This document shows, piece after piece, positions 24,401 through 36,400 of a DNA stretch of 64,000 nt (positions within the stretch are counted from its first letter, which is position 1; every line of letters starts with the position of its first letter). Position numbers and translations under genes: made by a program. The notes below the pieces were generated by a model. That model saw only the letters and a list, made by a program, of their open reading frames with translations. It did no database searches and was not told the origin of the DNA. The DNA comes from Chelonoidis abingdonii (Eukaryota; Chordata; Testudines; Testudinidae). The DNA lies in NCBI RefSeq assembly GCF_003597395.2, contig NC_133774.1:43587949-43651948 (forward strand). The letters are read 5' to 3'.

Positions 24401-27400
24401 TGTCATATATGTATGAACAGTACAAAGCAAGATACAGAATACTATCACAGTACACTGTATAGTACTTTGAGTGCATCTCTGAATTTATTAGACTGGTCAG
24501 TGAAATTGTGATAAAACATTTCTTTGCAGGAATTTGCCGTTCCATTGAAACTGAAACATTTCACAGAGATCATTCGATTTTGGCAAAGTTCCTCTGGAAG
24601 TGAAGCAGGATTCCAATGGAACACAGCCTAGTTACCTGCCAGCTTGCCTATCTGGCTCCTTGGCAGCCCACCAGGTGTACTGTCTCAGAGTTGGAGACTG
24701 CAGAAGTTCTAGGGTCTGCAGATCTGGGAAAGCCCACCATTTGGATTTGCTCCTTCACTTTAGTGACAGTTCAGACTTTGGGGGTCGGGGGGTGGGGTGA
24801 GGGCAGGCGGGAGGGAGGAGGTTGTAGCTAAACAAAACAATACCAAATTTCAAAATATTGAACTCCACCACAAAACAGAATTATCTTTCTCAACACAGCT
24901 TTAGCATTTACTGGAAATGAAATGGTTTGCTGCTCGAATTATTACCTTTCTATTTATCTAACAATATTTTCTTTAAATGTTTTGCAAGCTTTTTAGAGGC
25001 AATATATGTAGAGAGAGAAAGCATTGTTTCTGAATAGACCATTAGTCTTGACAGCCATACTTAGATTAATTTTTTTGCCTTGTATATTGTGATGTTTCTT
25101 TCACAGGCTGAAGAATTTGCCCTATAGCTTTACAAAGCTACAACAGCTGACTGCGATGTGGCTGTCAGACAATCAGGTGAAAAGTATTTTTAATAAGTTT
25201 GTACAATTGGTATGTGTCCAAGTTACTCTCAATAGAAATAGTTAATTTTATGGAATAATCAGTTGGGTAAAAAGTGATAATCTGCAGATACACCAAGACA
25301 ACCTTAGGTTGTAATTTCCTCAGTTTTTATAAGCTAAACAGCAGTGAGTGGCACATGAATGGAAGACATTCATACTTCTGGTAATCCAGTAGTGTTGTGA
25401 GGAACAGTGGGAGAGGGGAGGGGGAAATAAACATGGGGAAATAGTTTTACTTTGTGTAATAACCCATCCACTCCCAGTCTTTATTCAAGCCTAATTTAAT
25501 GGTGTCCATTTTGCAAATTAATTCCAATTCAGCAGTCTCTCATTAGAGTCTGTTTCTGAAGTTTTTTTTGTTGTAATATTGCGACTTTTAGGTCTGTAAT
25601 CGAGTGACCAGGGAGACTGAAGTGTGTTTCCCCCTCCCTCCCCTCCCCCGCGTTCTTCACAACTTCTTGTCAACTGCTGCAAATGGACCATTTTGATTAC
25701 CACTTCAAAAAGCTTTTTTTCTCTCCTGCTGGTAATAGCTCACCTTAACTGATCACTCTCGTTAGAGTGTGTATGGTAACACCTATTGTTTCATGTTCTC
25801 TGTGTATATATATCTTCCTACTGTATTTTCCACTGCATGCATCCAATGAAGTGGACTGTAGCCCACGAAAGCTTATGCTCAAATTAAATTTGTTAGTCTC
25901 TAAGGTGCTACAAGTACTCTTGTTCTTTTTGTGGATACAGACAAACACGGCTGCTACTTTGAAAACAGAAGTAGCAACCACACTGGTAATTTCAAGAGTC
26001 TTTACATGTTTTGAAAGGCAGGGCACTGAACCTAATGTCCTGATCTAATTTTAGTTTAGAAAATTGTTCTGTTCTGTGCACTTCCCTGCAGTTTCAAATG
26101 GATAATGTACACTCCAGATGTAGAATATTTTGGGACTATGAAATGTCCTGGAATGAAACTGAATACTTTGTCGTGTATACTTATCCATCCGTTTTATGCA
26201 TCTCTAATACACTATTATAGAGTGTTTGTTTATAGAATGCCCACACTATTATTATTAAACAGGCACTTCTTTGATATAACTTTGTTTGGTATAACTTGTA
26301 AAAATCCTTCAGAGAAGAATACATAGGAATTAATGCCAGACAGATCAATCTTCAAAATCTAATCTGCAAAGCAGCAGGGATTTCAATGTGGAGATCCTAT
26401 TTGAATATTACACATGTATATTCTCATAGTATTTTTTCTTTTCTCAGTCTAAACCGCTCATCCCCCTTCAAAAAGAAGTCGACCCTGAAACACAGAAAAC
26501 AGTGCTTACTAATTACATGTTCCCCCAGCAACCAAGGAGTGAGGATGGTAGGAATTGATTCTTTTTGTCAAAAATGCTGACCAGTGAAAGTAAAAATGGA
26601 AAGAGTTCAGAGAACATGACTTTCAATATATAGATCTAAAACCAAGAACAATTTGATGAAAATTTGTCTGAAGAATGTGAACAATCATTGCTCGGAGGTA
26701 GAACTGAGCAAGTCCAGGGATTATTAAATGGTGGGAGAGAAGGGCCGAGAGAGAGAGTGTGCGTTTGTGTGACAGAGAGAAACAGAGATCAGGACTGGCA
26801 GTGCCATCTATTATTATGTTTGCCTGACTCATCTCATTATAAAAGATATTGTTTTCAGTTGCTTATAATTTTGCCGAAGATTAACCTTTTGGGCTGGAAA
26901 TTGCTCTGTCTGATGTGTGCCTCGGACTGACTTTTTTTGAAAGTTTGATCCAGAATGGTTTGGCCGTTTCCAGGAATGAGGTTAGGGAAAAATATATTGT
27001 TTTGCCATACTGTGGGAAAAAAAGTTCTTAAATCCATTTCATTGAGAAGGTCTAGCATGTCCATGCTTTGGCACAGGAACTTGAAAGTTGGTAGGGGTCC
27101 GGAAGTGGCCTTTGTTTCAGGGACGTGCTGTTGCTGTTCCCATGAAAAAACACCCAGATTTGGCTAAGTTGTAAGCCTTGGCAAAATGTAAGTTGCACAT
27201 GGAAGGTAGACAAGTTAGAACTTCGCAGATAGAATTTCCAAAGATTCTGTCCACACTGAGCATGCAGCAGCTTCTGTGCGTGACCAAACTCTTCATATGC
27301 TATTGCCATAAAATAACTGAGCGTGCACAAGCCCAGAGATATAGGAGCTCAGCAGAGTTGCTGCTCTCATCCAGGATGGGTCTGGGAATTGGATCTGGGA

Positions 27401-30400
27401 GAAGGGAGACTGTTTCTTCTGTTGGTGGCCAGGTAAAGTAAAGAAGGAAGTTCCCTGACTGTGATGCAAAAGGCATGAGTTGGATGGGGGTGAGGGTGGG
27501 AGAAGTAGTAGATTGAGACAAGGAGCCTAGAGGGAGGAAGGGAAGATTGAGGCAAGTGAGTGAGAGGACTGGGACTAGTTGGGTAAGGAGTTTGGGACCA
27601 GTTTCCTGGCAAGGGAAACTGGGAGTGTGGCAAGGGACTGAGAGTGGATGAGAACCTGGGGAGACTGGGAGTGCTTGGGAAAGGACATTAGAACAGAGAA
27701 TTGGTAGGAGTGGAGAAGGGGTGGATGATGGACAGATCTGATGAGGACATGGATGTGAAGAAAGAACTAGGACTGCCTTGGCAAAAAGATTGGGAAAAGG
27801 AGCTGGGGAAGGGGGAGGCTGAGTTAGCAATAGGAACCCTGATAGGGGGGCTACAATTATGAGGTGAGGATTGGGGGTAGAAGAGAGATCGGAGAAAGAG
27901 TGAGAAGCCAGGAGCTGGAACTGGCTGGGCAAGGAGACTGGAAGTTCAGGAAGTGAGAGAACAGGAATGGGGGAAGAGATTGAACTCAAGGAGTGTGGAG
28001 AATAGGGCTGGTTGGGCAAGGAGACTAACTGGGAAGAGACAGGTGAGGAATGAAGACAAGAACTGGCTAGGTGACAAGAATGTGTCTGGAATGAGAAGCC
28101 AGGGGTGAGGAAGAAATGGCACAGGGACAGGTTGGACAGGTCAGGGCAGGAGAAGGTAGGCTTGTTGGAGGACAAGCAGAAGGAGAGATACCTGGCCACT
28201 TCAGAGTTTGGAATGGAATCCTAGACTCCATTTTTCTCACCATTCATCTGCTGTCAGCAAAAATCTCTGAAATCTACTGGCAAAGTGTCTCATCCCCCAC
28301 TAGTGTTAGTCCACAAGGAGGATGACAACCCACTTCTGTTATCAGTTACTTCTTCAGCTCAAGTGGCAGAGTTCTGTGCAGTGAATGTAAAAGTTCCAAC
28401 TCTGCTGATGAGCCATGTGGTTATTAACATGATGCCACATGATGGACTTTCTGATTTATTTTTTTAAATTTGCTTTTTCTGAGAACCTAGGAAATTACTC
28501 ACATGCAAAAAGTTAAAGTAATGTTATTAAGGTTGTGAAATCAAGTACTCAGAAGTTGGGAAATGTCAGAATTGCGTGACCTTTGAAACCCAGTGATTTC
28601 ACAACCTTAATAATGTTCATTTAACACACATTCTCATCCCAAATTGTGAGAGTATTATCACAAAAAGGGTGAGGGGTTGTTCCGACCCAATATAAGAAAG
28701 CAGAAAAGGGGAGTAAGTACTCTTCTTCCACTCCAAAACAGTCATGAAGGAGAAAGGTCACCATCCCAAAACCAGGTTTCAAAAAGAACTATAGATTGAA
28801 TCCCTTAATTTTTTTTAGGTAGGAAAAACCTATATAGTAATGCACTCCAAGTATAGATTAGTCAACTGAAATTTGTCTTCAAAGATGTATTTTGCTGAAA
28901 TGTCAATATTTGCCTTATTTATTCAATACATATAATTTTAATCATCTTGACTATAGCAGGCTACATTTGGAGTTCATATAATCTAGAAATTATTTTTCTA
29001 TTGCAGTGATTCTCAAACTTTAGCAATCTGAGGACCCCCATTTTGATTTAAAATTTTTCAGAGATCCCCAAACCCCCCGCTCAGCCCTTGCCTCACCCCC
29101 TTCCTTAAGGCCATGCCCAACCCCCTTTCCGGAGGCCACGTCCCCGCTCCATCTCCCCCACCAGTCGCTCACTCTACTCCACCTCCCTCACTTTCACCAG
29201 GCAGGGGGTTGGGGTGCAGGTGGGGGTGTGGGCTCTGGGCTGAGAGTTTGGGTGTGGGAGGGGGTAAGGGGTGCAGGCTCTGGGCTTGGTGCTTGGGCAC
29301 TGGAGGGGGCTTAGGACTGGGGCAGGTGTGTGTGGTGCAGGAGGGGGTGCGGGAGGCAGTTTGGGTGTGGGGAGGGGGTGAGGGCTCTGGGAGGGAGTTT
29401 GGGTCAGGCTCTGGGCTACAGCAGGGGGTTGGGGTGCTGGAAGAGGAGAAGGGGGGCAGTACTTACCACGGGCAGCTCCTGAAAGTGACCGGCACATCCT
29501 TCTGGCACTGGCTCCTAGGCAGGGGACAGGGTGTCTCCACGTATTGCCCCCTGCCTGCAGGCACCACCCCCACAGCTCTCATTGCCCGGAGTTCCCGGCC
29601 AATGGGAGCTGCGGAGTGGCACTCAAGCTGGGGGCAGCACATGGAGACGCCCTGCCTTCCAGGCCACAGGAACGGGCTGGCTGCTTCCAGGAGCAGCATG
29701 TACCCAAAATCCCCACTCCTCCCCCTCCTTCTCCCAGGTGTGAAGGAGGCGCTGGAAGGGAGGGAGAGGAGTTGAACGAGGGTGTGGGGGAGGAGTTGAT
29801 CAGCGGGATCCCCAGGGGTCCACAGACCCCAGTTTGAGAAACACTGTTCTATTCCAAGTATAGGATATTGAAAAGCAGCTGTTTATGTGAGCAACTTCTT
29901 CATTGCTAATGTGATATATAGGAATGCAGGGGATTTTTGTAGTAAAGTTTGACAGATTAATACAGAACCAATTTATGTAACGTCTATCATAAACATATAT
30001 GCTGCAGTAATTGGTGACAACAAGGTAATCTAGGATTTTTCCTTTCGCTAAAAATAAGAAATAGTTTTGTAAAACTGTAATTTTCATAATTCCTGCTTAA
30101 CCATGTGCTTATCTTAATGTTTTTATTGGGGGGTTTTGTTATTTTTAAGGCTCGGAGGTAGTGGAAGTAGTAGTAGTAGTATGGATATTTGGAAGTCTGG
30201 CATATTTGTAGCTAAGTCTCTTTCTTTAGTGGAAATACGTAAATCTTAGTGAAATGAAGTTGAGTGTTGCTATATCAGCCTTTATTAGATATATCAGAAA
30301 AGCAGCCTGCATAATTTTTTTACAGTTGGCAAGCTCAGCTCAGGGGAGTTCCTTCGGTGAGAATACTTGAAAACTGAAATACAGCTTTGCAGAGGATTTT

Positions 30401-33400
30401 TCTGTAGATTGCAACTGAAGTCACTATTAATACAAAATGGGCAGGTTTTCAATGCAATGAGCTGCAGCATAGCATTGGTCTGAGGATAGAAGGTCTTTAG
30501 TTTCTGGTACTTCTGGTCCTTTACCTTCTGAAGCACAGATATAAATACAAACCACACCTAATAAAAGGAATGAAAAAGAAATGGTTTCTAATATAATTTC
30601 ATGTGTCCTGTATTTATTGGAATTTTTTTTTTATTTAGTTCTGTTCATATCTGATAATGAAAGTTTCAATCCCTCTTTGTGGGAGGAGCAGAGAAAACAG
30701 CGTGCTCAGGTGGCATTTGAATGTGATGAAGATAAAGATGAAAGGGAGGCACCACCCAGGGTCAGTACTGCCAACTCCATTTTGAATTCCTAATTCTCCC
30801 CCTTTACTCTTGCTAATGGCAATCAACCTCTATCTGCACCGATTAGTCTGTAGTAGCTGAAGAATTAAAAAGCATAAAACCTATTTATTTTCATGCCTTA
30901 TATTTTTTAAATTACCCGAGGGAGAAATCTTTTTGATCACTGGGGTCTCCTTTGCCTGGCCGGTTAGAATATGTTATTAAAACGGAGCACATGTTATTAA
31001 ACTGTGAACTGGCTTAAGGCATTATTTTTCTGAACTATGATGCTTTGAAAAAATTCAAGATAGTAGTTGGAAAGAATCATTGGCATCTCACAGTGATTAA
31101 GGACTGTATTTTGAGTTTTCTATAAATATACGACAAGGAGAAACTGCAACCACTTTAATGGGACAGGATGGGGCACGCATTAGACGACAAACTGTTTTCC
31201 GGGACTAGCTAATTTAGCCTCAGCACCCCTGGGTTTATCCAGGTATAATTGAAATGGCAAAATAGTTATGCAGGGTTTGTTCTGTTAATTCCTTCTTGTC
31301 AAATTCATATTTGATTGAATATTCATGTTTTAAGTTAAGTTGTTTTGTTTCTCTTATTTTCTTTGTTTCTCAGGAGGGTAATTTGAAGAGATATCCAACA
31401 CCATATCCTGATGAACTAAAGAATATGGTCAAAACAGTTCAAACGATAGTACACAGACTAAAAGATGAAGAAACCACTGAAGATGGTGGCAGAGGGTCAA
31501 AGAAAGAAGGCCAGCAAGTTTCAGTAAAAGATGTGGGTGTAAAGGTTAGAATCAATATTCTCTTCCAGTTTTGACAGCTATCCCAAAGATCTGGAGTATG
31601 ATATTGCATAACAATATATTGATTTATTTCTTTTAATTCAATCTCTTTTTTTGAAAGGTTTCAGTGAGGAAAAAAAAGTCAAATTAAAGATCATAACCTG
31701 TGTATTCAGTACTTTAAAAGAGCCAGTTATAAATGGCTGCTTTGTGTTAATAATAGTTGCTGCCCTCTGAATGACTCTACTTAAGAAGCAACCCGAGTGA
31801 CTCGCTCCTGAGGCCAGTATAAATTAGACATATCACAAAAGTAGCTTGTTTGATCTTCCAAAAGATGCACCTCCATCACCTTTAAGCATTCCTTATTTGC
31901 TGACCCTCAAATTGGAAATCAGAATGATCACAAAGGGCTCTGCTTTTCTCCCATCTGACCAGAGGGTTTATAGGAAAAGCTGAAAAAGGCAGCAGTGGTG
32001 AAGCATCTAAGGGATCCTTCACTGGCTGAAACATGTTGATTCTGCTTGGTGGTAAGGCGGGAGAACTGTGCTGACAGCTGCTCACTTCTCTCATTGTCAG
32101 TCCACCTGTGTGTGTGTTGTTGTTTTTGATCAATGTGTTCACTTATCTGCCATTCTAATAGGAATGTATTGGATAAAATAGGCCGGGGGGAGCGGGGGGA
32201 GTTTATAATCAGCTGTCTTAATAATCTGAAAGGTTTTTTTCTCTCCAATTTGCTTCACAGTCAAAATTATGAAGTTTTGAAGTTGAGTCTGTTTTATGTC
32301 ATTGTATGGTTTTCCCAGAATATAACGTATTAGCTCTAATTATAAAATATTAATAATTATGAACCTTTGCAGGGTGGTTCTCCACTAATAATCTTTTTTT
32401 TCTTTTTTCTTTTTTTTTTTTTTTACTTACTCTAGACTGCAGAAATGGCTTCAGCAAAGAGCAAAACAGAAGACAGAGAGAACTATATGATGGAAAACTG
32501 CGTGCAGAAGCCCACTGAACCAGAAGCTGAGCACAGCACTGGAAATTTACAGATGACTTCACATGTTAAAACTTTAGAGAACACAAAAATAATTGTCAAC
32601 CATGAAGATACGCTTGAGGTATGGCAGTGTGATGAACACCATGGCAGTAAAAGAATTGCATTTGTGTTGGATTGAATCTGTTGTTCTGAAAGATAGCAAT
32701 GAAAAATTATGTTGACAATAGCAGAAATGCCCGTCCCGTTAGCATTGCGAGCATTTGGGAAGTAAGTATGGTTATTAACAAAGTAATGCAATGTTTTTCT
32801 CATTTCAAATTATTTTGAAATAAGTTTTTATCTGCATTTATTTGGAGATAACAGACTGAAATATATGTGAATTTAAAAAAAAAACCCTCTAAAATCACTG
32901 ATATAAATGTGTGGTCTAGAGAGTGTTCATGTTGGCACTGATTTTCTGCTTCCCCTTAGCTGTCTCCCCCTTTTTGTTGCATAGGTAGTTGTGGCCACAG
33001 CTGTCATTCAGATATCCAAGTATCTGATTTGTGGGAGCAGTCTGAAACTTAGACTTTCAAGTTGTCCCTACACATTTTAAACGTAAAAAGGAGACATGTT
33101 TTCAAAAATCTATCCCACTGTGATTAATGTAGACATCTACAGTAAAGGAAGTTTGAATTTAATTTAGCTGTTGTGAGTTTAAAAACCTGCTGGCTTTTGT
33201 TTAAGATTCAGGCAGAGATCTTGAATTCCTGTAAACTTTGTATTAGATGTGTGATGAGTCCCTCATCTCTTTCTACATAGGACCCGCTAGAGAGACATGA
33301 CATAAACCAGGGGAACTCACTAGTGAACAAAATTACTTCAAATCACAATTTTTAAACTGTATTTTTTCATAGATTAAGTGCAGTTATGTGTGTGCATTAA

Positions 33401-36400
33401 ATAATGAACAATATATATATTGCACATTCTCAGAAGCCACCCTTTGGGAATCACGGACAGCTGTATCTCCTTTCCCAGTAGCATATTCTTAGTTCTGACA
33501 AGCCACTGCAAATGTTTCTGAAAAATGTTATTTTTGACATTTAAAAAAAATGATTTGGTATCAGATCAACAGATTGGGTATGTTGATTTGTTCCAGTGTT
33601 AGTGTAGGGAGTGTCCTAAGTAGATGGTGCAGTTTCTTAGTGTATTCCTCAGTGGGATCTGAGGAAAGTGGCCTATAGAATTTGGTATTGGAGAGTTGTC
33701 TGGCGGCCTCCTTTTGGTAGTCAGACCTGTTCATGATGACAACAGCACCTCTTTTATCAGCCTCTTTGATTATAATGTCAGGTTGGTTTCTGAGGCTATG
33801 GATGGCATTGCATTCTGCACGACTTAGGTTATGAGGCAGACGAGCTACAGGCATTCATGGCTGAGCCCCTGTATAATCACTTTTTCATAGACAAAGTGGT
33901 GGCCCTACAGCCACATCACACTTTTTGTTGAAAGTGGTTTCCTCTTACCCAAATGATTTATTTACCAGTGTTCTTTTCTAAACTGCACTTGAATGCCGAT
34001 GAATAGCAACTTCACGTGGATATGAGACCATACTTTAGTATCTTACCCAGAAAGGGATAAAACTTTTCAAGTATCCCCTCAGTTTTTTGTTTCCTATGAG
34101 GATCGAATGAAAGTTCAGGCAGTCTCTGCACAGGTGATTTGCAGGTGGATAGCTTCCTGCATTATGACAACATACGAAGTACCTCAGACAATGCCTCCAC
34201 AGAGATTACAGGTTCATTCAGTGAGTGCCTAAGTAATGTTGATAGTATTTTACCAAGTACTGTGCTGTTACCATTGCAACTAAGTCAGATGCAGGAAAGC
34301 AGGGGAGAGCAGTCCTACAATCGTTACTTAAGTAGATTCCGAGCCTCATCTCCTAAGAGTACTGCATGTGAGTCACCTGAGGGGAACACATGTCTGTAAC
34401 CACTTGAAGGAAAAATGGTTATTTACTTATACTGTAATTGTTGTTCTTCAAGATGTGGGTGCAGCCGTATTCCACGACCCACCCTCCGTCCCCCCTGCAT
34501 TTGCTCTTCATATTCGGTGCAAAGGAACTAAAGAGTTGGGGTAGCACTTCCCTTAGCCCCTCCCCAGGCTATTTAAGTGCACAAGCACCACCCTGATGGG
34601 TCCTGCTAAGCAAAGTTCTTTGGTGTACTGGGCATTTGCACACCTGAGTAGAATTACATGTCTGCAACCATATCTCAAAGAATAACAATTCTAGTACAGG
34701 TCAGTAACTGTTTTATCTGCTGCATTAAAATCTAGGGGAGAGTGGAGAAATAGTTAGAGTGAGTGACTGTCCCAATTGCATTGAAACACATTTCTGTTTT
34801 GGGGGGCTAAGTTGTGTTTGCTGGTCCTCACAATAAGTCCTTCCTTACTGCAGCCAAAGGCACTATGGAATAGAGTTGTTAGTCAGTCTGCATCATGGAA
34901 GAAGAGCCTCCTGTAGCTCCTACCAGAAGTCCTGCAGCTGAAATATCCTGAAACGCCTAGCAGGAAGAAATCTATATCAAGAAGTGTTAATCTTGCAGGT
35001 TTCAGTTTCCAGTCTCCCTACTAGAAGGATTTTGCAGTATTTTTAAGAGGAAACAGACTCCCCTGAAAGAACCGTCTACTTCATGGAAGGAGATTTTTTT
35101 TTTTTTCCTTAAAGAGCAAACTGAGCAAAATAAAGAAGTGACTCAAAAAGAATTATGGTGCTCAGCTGCATCTGGGGAAGCTGCTATGGCCTTTAATACC
35201 TTCACCAGAGCTCTTTTAGCTTGGTGTGATTAAATAAAAGACAAGCTGACGTCTGCCTTTCACAAAATCAGTCAAGCTGCAACTTTATTTGTTTAATCTC
35301 TTTGGGTAAAGTTAAGTGTTGTTCTCCTATAAGTCCTCTGGTTTCAAATATCACTGAAAAAAAGTTTCTTTGGATGTATTTCTGGAAAGTGGATGCTTGT
35401 GCAACTGACACTGCCCTCTCAAAGTTTACAGACATCAATCAAGCTGCTCAGTAATAGGCTAGAGAAGGAGGTAGCCAAACAACACAAAAGGAAAAACATA
35501 TATTGCCTTCTGATCACCTCACCCTGCTCTCCTCCTGTTCCATCTCTTCACATCAGAAAGAGGTTGAATTTTCAGCTTCTCAGACTGAACCCTGACCAAA
35601 AGAAGCAGAAAACGTTTTCCCTTGAGTATTCAGCCTTAAAACCTAGATTCAGACCTCAAACTTCCTAGCAAATACCTGCCCTATGAATATAAATCTGAAT
35701 TCAGTTTACTACTGCTCCACACTTTATTTGAGAATATTATTAGATCATAATAGAATTGTCCAGAAAAAGGGGAGAGACTAAACTATCAGACTCTGAAATT
35801 CTGCAAAATATCCAAAGGCGTAGCTAGTTTCTGTTCCTCAAAATGATGCCAAAATATCATCACTTTTTGCTTCAGGATTAACTAGATTGCTAAGTGGAGG
35901 GCACACTCAGGTAGGAATTTGAACCCCTGCAGCCTGCCTATAGGCTTTCCTTACCACACTTTGTTCTGCCAGAGCTGCCATTTTAGATTTTCCAATATCA
36001 CTTATGATTTTGAATATCTGTGTTTTTGGCTGCCAACCTGAGACACCTCAAGTGGCCTGATTTTTTTAGAAAGGGCTGTGCATCTGCCCTGGTGTCTCAA
36101 GTTCGGCAAACAAAAGTGGAGGTATCCAAATCCTTAGTAACTTTTGGAAACTTAATTATGATTTAAGCATTCATTAGTGCTATTTGTAATATCTGGGATT
36201 TCTGTAGGGTGGCAATTTTTATAGCATTCATTTAACTTTTTTAAGCAATCCACTACAGATTTACAGCATAAACGCTATTTGTTTTTCCTTTGGCAGGAGT
36301 CAGAAGAACTCTCTTCTGATGAAGAGATGAAAATGGCAGAAATGCGCCCACCGCTGATAGAAACTTCCATTAACCAACCAAAAGTAGTAGCACTTAGCAA

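Noticed and set aside
27300..28199. 299-codon minus-strand open frame
   Set aside because: Composition is Ser/Pro/Leu/His low complexity imposed by the purine-rich tract on the other strand; no domain, and no splice or promoter context.
29113..29775. 220-codon plus-strand open frame and overlapping frames
   Set aside because: Lies wholly inside a hAT element with 8-base target duplication; Gly-rich translation of a G-biased repeat.
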